From Komagataeibacter oboediens (GTDB taxonomy: Bacteria > Pseudomonadota > Alphaproteobacteria > Acetobacterales > Acetobacteraceae), in assembly GCF_003207815.1 (NCBI RefSeq), contig NZ_NKTX01000001.1, forward strand, positions 360,027 to 424,026: DNA of 64,000 bases. The letters run 5' to 3'. The position numbers and the translations under genes were made by a program. The notes beneath the pieces are model-generated. The model made no database searches. It was not told where the DNA came from and saw only the letters and a program-made list of their open reading frames with translations. Position 1 is the stretch's first letter. Every line of letters starts with the position of its first letter. Positions 1 to 7,980 of the stretch are shown here, piece after piece.

Positions 1-110
1 ATGACTTCGACAAGCGCGTCACCGGCGGCAATGTCCACCCCGGCATCGCGGTAGGTGGCGCCAGGCGCTGTATCGGATGAAGCATTGGGCGGGCAGGGGG
101 CGGACGTCAT
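1..110 (-). CDS. purM: Phosphoribosylformylglycinamidine cyclo-ligase (AIR synthetase), 5' end only
   Basis: Only the first 36 or so codons lie in the window; the gene runs off the left edge. Reading the minus strand from an ATG at 110-108 gives a short variable leader and then TYRDAGVDIAAGDALVEV, the conserved N-terminal signature of PurM. PurM closes the imidazole ring in de novo purine synthesis (FGAM to AIR, ATP-dependent, cytosolic). It is divergent from hda, an arrangement that fits the purM/hda neighbourhood I know from alphaproteobacteria. The call rests on this one motif, but the match is close. Confidence 0.8.
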   Translation of the reverse strand, partial: MTSAPCPPNASSDTAPGATYRDAGVDIAAGDALVEV

Positions 111-292
111 GCGGGGGCCTTTTTCGTAATCAAACTATCACTTTCCCGGACTCCCGCACGCGGGCTATGAAAACCGTCGTATGGGACCGGGGTCGAACGG
201 ACTTCCGGCCTTCTTTACGTCAAGGCGGGGCAACGCACAAAGCGGTGGTTGAAGGCACGAAGCTGAAAACGGATGAAAACGCGGTTGCGGGG

Positions 293-1015
293 GTGATCGG
301 GCAACTGGTGTTGCCGTTTGCCCACACGCCACGTTTTGCAGTGGGGGACTTTGTCTTTTCCGCTTCCAACGCGGCTGCGCGCAGCTGGGTTCTTGGTCCC
401 ACGCCATGGCCCGAGCGCAGGCTGGCACTGTGGGGGGCGGCCGGCACGGGCAAGACCCATATGCTGGAAATATGGGCGCGTGTGCATGATGCGGTGCTGC
501 TGCATGGCGGCAGCCTGTCCCTTGCACATGTCACCGCCCTGTTCGCCGCGCGCGCCACGGGGGCTCCGGTCATGGCCATGGCGGTGGACCGGGCCGATGA
601 ATGCAGGGATGAACGCGCGCTGCTGCACCTGCTCAATACCGCGCGTGAACAGCGGATTGCCCTGCTTCTGGGCGGGCGGACACCACCGGCGCGCTGGCCC
701 GTGGCCCTGCCTGACCTGGCCAGCAGGCTGCGCGCGACCATGGCGGTGGCCATACGGCAGCCGGGCGACGGGCTGCTGCGCGTGCTGCTGCTGCGCCTGC
801 TGGCGGAACGGCAGATTGTCGTATCGCAGCCGGTTGTGGAATGGCTTCTGCGGCGCCTGCCACGGACTGCGCGGGCGATGCAGGACGCGGTGGACCGGCT
901 GGATCATGCCGCCCTTGCCTGCGGGCGGCCCATTACCCGCGGCCTTGCCGCACGCGCGTTGGCGGACATGCTGGTGGACACGATATCGGCCGCCGCCAGC
1001 GTGCCCGGGGACTGA
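293..1015 (+). CDS. hda: DnaA-related regulatory inactivator Hda-like ATPase
   Basis: A DnaA-family AAA+ protein without the DNA-binding domain. In Hda proteins this domain works with the sliding clamp to stimulate ATP hydrolysis by DnaA after initiation. From the GTG at 293 the protein is 240 residues and begins with QLVLPF, the clamp-binding type N-terminus seen in Hda, which is why I prefer this start. The frame is open upstream (ATG at 167), but that extension looks non-coding. The Walker A motif GAAGTGKTH is clear at about residues 46-54. The Walker B region (VMAMAVDRAD) is degenerate, which is common in this family. The start is the least certain part. Confidence 0.8.
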   Translation: MIGQLVLPFAHTPRFAVGDFVFSASNAAARSWVLGPTPWPERRLALWGAAGTGKTHMLEIWARVHDAVLLHGGSLSLAHVTALFAARATGAPVMAMAVDRADECRDERALLHLLNTAREQRIALLLGGRTPPARWPVALPDLASRLRATMAVAIRQPGDGLLRVLLLRLLAERQIVVSQPVVEWLLRRLPRTARAMQDAVDRLDHAALACGRPITRGLAARALADMLVDTISAAASVPGD

Positions 1016-1063
1016 ACCATACGGTTGCTCTGGCCAACAGGCGTGTCGCTGGCCTAGGGTCAT

Positions 1064-3376
1064 ATGCAACAAAGAACACCACCCCCGAACGGGAGACCGA
1101 ATCCATTGGCTACATCGCCACGCAAAGCCCCGGAAGATACCCCGCGCAAGCCGCGTCCGCGCGCGCGCAGCCGCAAGCCGGCCGCGACCGGGCGGCAGGT
1201 TGCGGTACGTGCGCCGATGGAACCCGTACCCGACGCCACATCGCCCGCGCGCTTCATCAACCGTGAACTGTCATGGCTCGATTTCAACCAGCGCGTGGTG
1301 GACGAAGCCGACAACCCACGCAATCCGCTGCTTGAACGCGTGCGCTTCCTGTCGATCAGCGCCAGCAACCTTGACGAGTTCTATTCCGTGCGCGTGGCCG
1401 GGCTGGTGGGGCAGGTGCGCGAGGGGCTGGTCAAGACATCCCCCGACGGGCTGACGCCACAGCAGCAGCTGTCCGCCGTGCGCGAGCGTACCGGGCGCCT
1501 GCTGCAGGAACAGCAGCGCATCTGGCGCGACCTGCAGCGCGAGCTGGAGGAGGCGGGCATTGTCGTGCGCGATGAAATCTCCTTCACGCCAGAGGAGCAG
1601 GCATGGCTGGAAACCTGTTTCATGGAACGGGTCTTTCCCGTCCTGACCCCGCTGGCCATCGACCCGGCCCATCCGCTGCCCTTCATTCCCAACATGGGTA
1701 TTGCGCAGGCATTGCGGCTGATGAATGCCGAAACAGGCCAGTTCGTGATGGAGGCGCTGATCCTGCTGCCCGCGCGGATCGAACGCTTCATCCGCCTGCC
1801 GGCTGCCCTGTCGCCACCGGGGGTGACGCGTTTCATCCTGCTGGAACGGCTGATTGTCATGTGCATCGACCGCCTGTTCCCCGGTCTTGTGGCAGGGGAC
1901 TGGGGGGTGATGCGCGTGGTGCGCGATACGGACGTGGAATTCGAGGACGAGGCCGAGGATCTGGTCCGGTCGTATGAAAGCGCGCTGAAACGCCGCAGGC
2001 GGGGCGTGGTGATCCATCTGGACATCGAGGCCCGCATGCCCGAGGACCTGGCCCGGTCCATGGCCGAGGGGCTGGCCCCGCCACCGGATGAAGTGTTCGT
2101 GCAGTCCGGGCTGATCGGCGTGGTCGACCTCAAGCAGCTGATTGTCGATGACCGGCCCGACCTGCTGTTCGCCCCCTATACCCCACGTTTTCCCGAACGG
2201 ATTGTCGATTGCGGGGGCGACTGCTTCGCTGCCATCCGCGCGCGCGACATGATCGTGCATCACCCCTTTGAAAGCTTTGACGTGGTGGTGCAGTTCCTGC
2301 GTCAGGCCGCCATCGATCCCGCCGTGGTCGCGATCAAGCAGACGCTTTACCGCACATCGCGCGACAGCCCCATCGTCAAGGCCCTGATCGAGGCGGCGGA
2401 AGCTGGCAAGGCCGTGACCGCCATGGTGGAACTGCGTGCGCGCTTTGATGAGGAAGCCAACATCCGCCTTGCCCGCGCGCTGGAAGGGGCGGGGGTGCAG
2501 GTGGTCTTTGGCTTTTCCGACCTCAAGACGCATGCCAAGCTCAGCCTTGTCGTGCGGCGCGAGGGGGGGGCGTTGCGCTCCTACGCCCATTTCGGCACCG
2601 GCAATTATCACCCGATCACGGCGCGGATCTATACCGACCTGTCGTTTTTCACCTGCAATCCCGAACTGGCGCGGGACTCGGCGCGGCTGTTCAATTACAT
2701 GACCGGCTACGCCGTGCCCGCGCGGATGGAGGCGATCGCATTTTCGCCCGTGACCATCCGCCGCACGATCGAGGAACTGATCGCGGGGGAAATCGCCCAT
2801 GTGCAGGCAGGCCGTCCGGGGCAGATCTGGCTCAAGATGAACTCACTGGTTGATCCCGACCTGATCGACCGGCTGTACGCCGCGTCATGCGCCGGGGTGA
2901 AGATCACGGCCGTGGTGCGGGGGATCTGCTGCCTGCGCCCCGGTGTTCCGGGGCTGTCGGACAATATCAAGGTCAAGTCGATTGTCGGGCGTTTTCTGGA
3001 ACATGCCCGCATCTACGCCTTTGGCGACGGGCACCGGCTGCCCAGCCGGCAGGCGAAGCTGTATATTTCCTCGGCGGACTGGATGCAGCGCAACATGGAC
3101 TGGCGGGTGGAAAGCATGGTGCCCATGCTGGACCCGCAGGTCCATGCCCGCGTGCTTGAGCAGATCATGATGATCGACCTCAAGGACAACCTGCAGTCGT
3201 GGATTCTACAGCGGAACGGTGTATGGCGTCGGCTGGAGCCGGGGCGTCGACCCTTTTCATCCCATGAATATTTCATGGAACATCCGGTCCATGCAGGACG
3301 GGCCACGGTGGGCGATGCCCCGATCCGGGTCAGCGCGTCCCAGCCATGGCATGCGGAACAGACGATTGAGGACTAG
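1064..3376 (+). CDS. ppk1: Polyphosphate kinase 1
   Basis: Polymerises the terminal phosphate of ATP into inorganic polyphosphate, and works reversibly. The 770-residue protein has an Arg/Pro-rich N-terminal tail of about 60 residues, then the typical PPK1 start [16 protein letters not shown]. The autophosphorylated histidine is His509 in [10 protein letters not shown] (equivalent to E. coli His435), and the second essential histidine is His647 in LEHARIYAF (E. coli His592). Near the C-terminus [15 protein letters not shown] is a PPK signature. The basic tail is dispensable in sequence terms, so an internal start (ATG 1217) is possible. ppx follows 27 bp downstream, so synthesis and degradation of polyphosphate are probably co-transcribed. 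Confidence 0.95.
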   Translation: MQQRTPPPNGRPNPLATSPRKAPEDTPRKPRPRARSRKPAATGRQVAVRAPMEPVPDATSPARFINRELSWLDFNQRVVDEADNPRNPLLERVRFLSISASNLDEFYSVRVAGLVGQVREGLVKTSPDGLTPQQQLSAVRERTGRLLQEQQRIWRDLQRELEEAGIVVRDEISFTPEEQAWLETCFMERVFPVLTPLAIDPAHPLPFIPNMGIAQALRLMNAETGQFVMEALILLPARIERFIRLPAALSPPGVTRFILLERLIVMCIDRLFPGLVAGDWGVMRVVRDTDVEFEDEAEDLVRSYESALKRRRRGVVIHLDIEARMPEDLARSMAEGLAPPPDEVFVQSGLIGVVDLKQLIVDDRPDLLFAPYTPRFPERIVDCGGDCFAAIRARDMIVHHPFESFDVVVQFLRQAAIDPAVVAIKQTLYRTSRDSPIVKALIEAAEAGKAVTAMVELRARFDEEANIRLARALEGAGVQVVFGFSDLKTHAKLSLVVRREGGALRSYAHFGTGNYHPITARIYTDLSFFTCNPELARDSARLFNYMTGYAVPARMEAIAFSPVTIRRTIEELIAGEIAHVQAGRPGQIWLKMNSLVDPDLIDRLYAASCAGVKITAVVRGICCLRPGVPGLSDNIKVKSIVGRFLEHARIYAFGDGHRLPSRQAKLYISSADWMQRNMDWRVESMVPMLDPQVHARVLEQIMMIDLKDNLQSWILQRNGVWRRLEPGRRPFSSHEYFMEHPVHAGRATVGDAPIRVSASQPWHAEQTIED

Positions 3377-3403
3377 GGATTACGGTATGGGTGCGGTCAT
3401 GGC

Positions 3404-4918
3404 ATGGTGGGCTGGCGACATATGGGGCCGGATGTGACGGTGGATGGCGGGTTTCGCCGCTCGGCGGTCATAGATCTGGGATCGAATTCCGTCCGCCTTG
3501 TGGTGTTTGACGGGATTTCGCGCAATCCGGCTCCCATTTTCAATGAAAAGGTGGTCCTGCGACTGGGGCGGGGCCTGAATGCGACGGGACGCCTGAATGA
3601 GGAAGCCGTACCCCTGGCGATGGAGGTCATGGCCCGTTTCAACGCCATCGCGCGCGGGATGGAGGCCAGTCCGTTCGAGGTCCTGGCCACCGCCGCCGTG
3701 CGTGACGCCAGCAACGGGCCGGAATTCGTGGCGGGGCTGAAATCCCGGCTGCCCGGCGTTCCGATCCGTATCCTGAGCGGGGAGGAGGAAGCCGATTATT
3801 CCGCCACCGGCGTCCTGTGCGGCATACCGGACGCCAACGGGCTGGTGGCCGATATTGGCGGCGGGTCGCTGGAACTGATCCGGCTGGAAAACGGGCGCAA
3901 GCTCAATGCCTGCACGCTGCCGCTGGGTGTGATCAGGCTGAATGACCGTGCCGATGGCGATCTGGCCCGCGCCCGCGCGCTGGTGGACGAGGATCTGGCC
4001 AGGGTTGGGTGGCTGGATGACGTGCATGGCCAGGACCTGTACCTGGTGGGCGGGGCGTTTCGCGCGCTGGCACGCATGCAGATCGCCCGGACGGCCTACC
4101 CACTGAATATCGTGCATCTGTACAGCCTCACGCCCGATGTTACGCGGGAAATGGCGGACTGGATCATTGGTGCGGGCAAGCGTTCGCTCGAACGCCTGCC
4201 CGGCGTGCCGCGCAAGCGGCTGGAGGATGCGCCTTACGCCGCGACGGTGCTGCGCAGGCTCATGCGGCGTACGCATTCAACGGGGCTGGTGTTCTGTGTC
4301 GATGGCCTGCGCGAAGGCTGGTACATGCGCAACGTCGCCGCCAGCGTGTCGGGAAATGACCCGCAGGATGCCGTCGCGCGTGAAATGTGCAGCATGCTGG
4401 GACGCAGCATGACCCTGCCCGAACGTCTGGCGGAATGGACCGCGCCCCTTTTCCCGGATGAAGGTCAGGTCGCAACCCGCCTGCGCAGCGTTGCATGCTG
4501 GCTGTCGGACGTGGGCGCGCATGATCACCCCGAGTACCGCGCGGAACAGACCTATCTGCGTATCCTGCGCATGCAGGGGGTGGGCTTTACCCATCAGGCG
4601 CGTGCGTTCCTGTCACTGACGCTTGCGGTCCGGTATGGCGCGGATCTGTCGGTGGCGTATCTGCAGCCGTCGCGGCAGCTGCTGGATCAGGTACAGTTTG
4701 GCCGTGCCGTGGCGCTGGGGCAGGCATTGCGGCTGGCCTATACCGTCAGTGGCGGGACCGAGGCGCTGCTGGATGGCACGCGGCTGGACTGTATGGACGG
4801 CGTCCTGTCGCTGCATTTCGCGCCGGGGCGCGATGTGGTGCAGGGCGAAAGCGTGCGCCGCAGGCTGGAACGGCTGGGCACTGCGCTGGATATGACGGTC
4901 AGGATCCGCGATCACTGA
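3404..4918 (+). CDS. ppx: Exopolyphosphatase / guanosine pentaphosphate phosphohydrolase (Ppx/GppA)
   Basis: Releases terminal phosphate from polyphosphate, and related enzymes also act on pppGpp. The protein has 504 residues. The sugar-kinase/Hsp70-like phosphate-binding loops are visible: AVIDLGSNSVRLVVFDG near the N-terminus, ATAAVRDASNG, GEEEADYSA and LVADIGGGSLELI in the middle. The C-terminal half resembles the extra helical domain of alphaproteobacterial Ppx. It sits directly behind ppk1 on the same strand. The start may be ATG 3404 or ATG 3422 (MGPDVTVDGG); neither has a strong ribosome-binding site. Confidence 0.92.
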   Translation: MVGWRHMGPDVTVDGGFRRSAVIDLGSNSVRLVVFDGISRNPAPIFNEKVVLRLGRGLNATGRLNEEAVPLAMEVMARFNAIARGMEASPFEVLATAAVRDASNGPEFVAGLKSRLPGVPIRILSGEEEADYSATGVLCGIPDANGLVADIGGGSLELIRLENGRKLNACTLPLGVIRLNDRADGDLARARALVDEDLARVGWLDDVHGQDLYLVGGAFRALARMQIARTAYPLNIVHLYSLTPDVTREMADWIIGAGKRSLERLPGVPRKRLEDAPYAATVLRRLMRRTHSTGLVFCVDGLREGWYMRNVAASVSGNDPQDAVAREMCSMLGRSMTLPERLAEWTAPLFPDEGQVATRLRSVACWLSDVGAHDHPEYRAEQTYLRILRMQGVGFTHQARAFLSLTLAVRYGADLSVAYLQPSRQLLDQVQFGRAVALGQALRLAYTVSGGTEALLDGTRLDCMDGVLSLHFAPGRDVVQGESVRRRLERLGTALDMTVRIRDH

Positions 4919-4949
4919 TCTGACCGGCAGGAACTGAATACAGGGCGAT

Positions 4950-6338
4950 ATGGGCATGCGGCATGGACATGGGCGCGACCTGCTGCTGATCCGTGGCGGC
5001 ATGGTGGTGACGGGGCAGGCCAGCCTGCGGGTGGATGTGCTGTGTGGCGGCGCGGACGGGATCCTGGCCGTCGGTCCCGATCTGGATATTCCCGCCGGGT
5101 GCGCGGTGGTGGATGCCGGTGGCCTGCTGGTTATGCCCGGCGGGGTGGACGCGCATACCGCCATCGGCGCGGATGAGGCGGGATTCGCCTGCACGATGGA
5201 CGCCCTGTCCGGTGGTACGACCACCATACTCGACACCATGTGCCCCGGGAATGACGGGCTGGATGCGGCGTGGCGGGCGTGGCGGCATGCGGCACGCCGG
5301 TCGCATGTCGATGTCGGGCTGCATATGGCGCTGCCGGATGCGGGCGAAGCCGTGCTGGATGGCATGGACGCGCTGGTGATGGACAGGGGCGTGAACACCT
5401 TTCATCTGTCCATGGCGGCCGGGCTGTCTGACCGCGCCATCCTGAAACTGTCCCGCCATGCCACGGATTGCGGGGCGTTGTGCCGGATTGCCGCCCAGAA
5501 CGCGCAGGCCGTGGCCTATCTGCGTGCGGAACTGGATCAGGCGGGCATTACCGGCGGGGAAGCCTGCCTGCTGTCGGCCCCCCCGCAGGTCGAGGCCGAA
5601 GCGGTGGACCGTGCCATCATGCTGGCGGGCCTCGTGGGTGCGCCAGTGCATGTGGGGCCGGTTTCCACCACCGGGGCCACGGAGGGCCTTGCGCGCGCGC
5701 GCCTGCGCGGGCAGCGGGTGGAGGGGCATGTGCTGGCCCCGCATCTGGTCGTGGATGAAGCGGTCTATGATCCCGAAGGGGATAGGGCAGGCGAACCCGA
5801 CCCGTATCTGACCCTGCCGCCCTTTCGTGACGTGGCCCATCGGCGTGCGCTGTGGGGGGCTGTGGCATCGGGCAACATCGGCATGGTCGCCAGCGGGTTC
5901 CGTGCGGCGGGCATGGGGGACGACGGGCTGGTGGACGGCCTTGCGCAGCGCATGCGCGTGGTCTGGCGGCATGGCGTGCAGGCGGGCGTGCTGACGGCGG
6001 AGGAATTCGTGGCCGTCACGTCACAGGCGGCGGCGCGCGCCTTCAATATTTACCCTCGCAAGGGGGCGATCATGCCGGGCGCGGATGCGGATATCGTCCT
6101 GTGGGACGGCGGGGCGGAAGAAACGTGCCCCGCTGCCCCGTCCGCCCTGTATGCGGGGATCACGCTGGGGGGGCGTGCGGTGCAGGTCATTCGCGGCGGG
6201 GTGACGGTGTGGAAGGACAACAGGCCGTACGCCGCCGCGTGGCGCGGGTCGTATGTGCCATGCCCGGCGTTCCGTCCCGCGCTGTCGGCACGGATGCGCA
6301 GGGCGGCGCACCTGTCCACGCGTGACGGGGAACCATAG
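4950..6338 (+). CDS. Hydantoinase/dihydropyrimidinase-like protein lacking the catalytic metal ligands
   Basis: 462 residues, co-linear over its whole length with cyclic amidohydrolases: an RGGMVV start, VMPGGVDAHT at 61-70, the PPFRD block near 290 and NIYPRKGAIMPGADADIVLWD near the C-terminus. By manual alignment, five of six metal-binding residues of active hydantoinases are gone. HTH is H69-T70-A71, the carboxylated Lys of AYK is Gly158, the His of HAEN is Ala181, the His of VVHVS is Pro237, and the Asp of ATDH is Gly316. It should therefore not be a conventional di-zinc hydrolase, much like the CRMP proteins and the inactive dihydroorotase homologues. It precedes xdhA by 142 bp at the head of the purine cluster. 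A role with allantoin or oxalurate is guesswork. Confidence 0.85.
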   Translation: MGMRHGHGRDLLLIRGGMVVTGQASLRVDVLCGGADGILAVGPDLDIPAGCAVVDAGGLLVMPGGVDAHTAIGADEAGFACTMDALSGGTTTILDTMCPGNDGLDAAWRAWRHAARRSHVDVGLHMALPDAGEAVLDGMDALVMDRGVNTFHLSMAAGLSDRAILKLSRHATDCGALCRIAAQNAQAVAYLRAELDQAGITGGEACLLSAPPQVEAEAVDRAIMLAGLVGAPVHVGPVSTTGATEGLARARLRGQRVEGHVLAPHLVVDEAVYDPEGDRAGEPDPYLTLPPFRDVAHRRALWGAVASGNIGMVASGFRAAGMGDDGLVDGLAQRMRVVWRHGVQAGVLTAEEFVAVTSQAAARAFNIYPRKGAIMPGADADIVLWDGGAEETCPAAPSALYAGITLGGRAVQVIRGGVTVWKDNRPYAAAWRGSYVPCPAFRPALSARMRRAAHLSTRDGEP

Positions 6339-6385
6339 GATCACGACCTTTCTTGTTTTGCCGGGGTGACAAGGCGCGATCAGGT

Positions 6386-6450
6386 TCCATATATTACGTA
6401 TATCAAAACAAAAGGCTGTTCCGGCTGTCTGCCTTGAGGGGGGTGAGGCA
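6386..6450 (+). promoter_or_regulatory. Regulatory region upstream of xdhA with LysR-type dyad
   Basis: Within the 142-bp gap before xdhA, ATATA-ttacg-TATAT (6389-6403) is a perfect 5-bp inverted repeat containing a T-N11-A core, the usual form of a LysR-type operator. A second inverted repeat TGCCT-N11-AGGCA lies at 6430-6450, close to the start codon. The LysR gene at 11195 is the obvious candidate ligand-responsive regulator. The sites are read by eye only, and the two dyads do not share a sequence. Confidence 0.35.
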
Positions 6451-6480
6451 GTCATGTGGCCATGATCAGAGGGAACAGAT

Positions 6481-7980
6481 TTGACGGGGATCAGACACGG
6501 TATCCGTTTCTATGTCGGAAACGAATGCCACACGTTGGCCGATGTCGCGCCAACGCGTACGCTGCTGGACTGGCTGCGCGAGGATCGCGGCCTGACCGGC
6601 ACCAAGGAAGGCTGTAACGAAGGCGATTGCGGGGCGTGCACCGTTCTGGTGGTGCGGTTGGAGGGCGACCGGCTGGTCTGGCGTGCGGTCAATGCCTGCA
6701 TCCAGTTCGTCTCGATGCTGGACGGCGCGCAGGTCCTGACCATCGAGGACGTACGCGCCCCCGATGGCAGCCTGCATCCGGTACAGCAGGCCATGGTGGA
6801 CCAGCATGGCTCGCAGTGTGGCTTCTGCACGCCCGGCTTTGTCATGTCCATGGTGGCGGGCCGCAAGGCCGACGGACTGGCGCAGGATGAGCACGCAATT
6901 GACGACATGCTGGCGGGCAACCTGTGCCGCTGCACCGGCTACGCGCCCATCGTGCGTGCCATGCGGCAGGCCATGGAAGCAGGGCCTGACCATTTTGATG
7001 CGCAGGCCCATGCGATTGCGGATCGCCTGCGCGCCCTTCGCGATGGCGCGACGGTGGAACTTGGCGGGCCTGCGGGCCGCCTGACCATTCCGGCGACAGG
7101 GGACGCGCTGGCGCAGACCATGGTGGCGGACCCCGATGCACGGATCGTGGCCGGCGCGACCGATGTGGGCCTGTGGGTGACCAAGGGTATGCGCGACCTG
7201 CCGCATATCGTCACCATCGGGCAGGTGCCCGACCTGCGCCGGATCGAATGCAGTGCGGACGGCGTGTACCTGGGTGCCGCCGTAACGTGGCAGGAAGCGC
7301 GTGCGGCGCTGGCGGACATCCTGCCGCAGCCGGATGCGGAGGTAATCCGCCGCATCGGGTCCGTGCAGGTGCGCAACAGCGGCACGGTATGCGGCAACAT
7401 CGCCAACGGTTCGCCCATTGGTGACGGACCGCCGGTGCTGATCGCGGCGGGGGCGAAGCTGCACCTGCGCCGTGGGGATGCGCGGCGTGTTATCGCGCTG
7501 GAAGATTTCTTCATCGATTACGGCAAACAGGACCGCGCGCCGGGTGAGTTCGTGGAAGGCGTGAGCATTCCCCGTCCCACGCCGGATACCGTGGTCCGGG
7601 CATGGAAGGTTTCCAAACGGTTCGATCAGGATATTTCGGCCATTCTGGGGGCTTTTTCGCTCACGATCGCGCCTGATGGCACCATCACCAATGCCCGCGT
7701 GGCCTTTGGTGGCATGGCGGCCACACCGCGCCGCGCCAGCCGGACGGAAGCCGCACTTGAAGGCCGGAAGTGGGACGAGACCACGCTGGCTGCTGCGCGG
7801 CAGGCCATGATGGATGATTTCGCGCCCATTACCGACATGCGGGCCAGCGACTGGTACCGCCGCACCGTCGCGGCCAATCTGCTGACCCGGCTTTACGCCG
7901 ATTGCGGACCACGGGACGCACGTGCACAGACCAGCGTGCGCGCCGCGTGCGCCGCTGCGGGAGAACACGCACATGGCTGA
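6481..7980 (+). CDS. xdhA: Xanthine dehydrogenase small subunit (2Fe-2S and FAD)
   Basis: Carries electrons from the molybdenum centre of XdhB to NAD+ during oxidation of hypoxanthine and xanthine to urate. The protein has 499 residues. The plant-type 2Fe-2S cluster ligands are Cys45, Cys50, Cys53 and Cys73, and the second cluster uses Cys113, Cys116, Cys149 and Cys151 (CGFCTPG ... CRCTGY). Residues from about 195 onward form the FAD-binding domain, with IVAGATDVGLWV and the NGSPIGDGPPVL block. The start is a TTG at 6481, preceded by AGAGGGA. No in-frame ATG upstream remains open. The end overlaps xdhB by 8 bp. Confidence 0.95.
   Translation: MTGIRHGIRFYVGNECHTLADVAPTRTLLDWLREDRGLTGTKEGCNEGDCGACTVLVVRLEGDRLVWRAVNACIQFVSMLDGAQVLTIEDVRAPDGSLHPVQQAMVDQHGSQCGFCTPGFVMSMVAGRKADGLAQDEHAIDDMLAGNLCRCTGYAPIVRAMRQAMEAGPDHFDAQAHAIADRLRALRDGATVELGGPAGRLTIPATGDALAQTMVADPDARIVAGATDVGLWVTKGMRDLPHIVTIGQVPDLRRIECSADGVYLGAAVTWQEARAALADILPQPDAEVIRRIGSVQVRNSGTVCGNIANGSPIGDGPPVLIAAGAKLHLRRGDARRVIALEDFFIDYGKQDRAPGEFVEGVSIPRPTPDTVVRAWKVSKRFDQDISAILGAFSLTIAPDGTITNARVAFGGMAATPRRASRTEAALEGRKWDETTLAAARQAMMDDFAPITDMRASDWYRRTVAANLLTRLYADCGPRDARAQTSVRAACAAAGEHAHG

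Noticed and set aside
167..292. N-terminal extension of hda from ATG 167
   Set aside because: The residues are unlike any Hda N-terminus, and the family begins with QLxLPF right after GTG 293.
1271..2800. Long antisense open frame (509 codons) inside ppk1, and similar ones inside xdhB and other genes
   Set aside because: High GC leaves few stop codons on the opposite strand; the frames have no family motifs and are shadows of well-supported genes.
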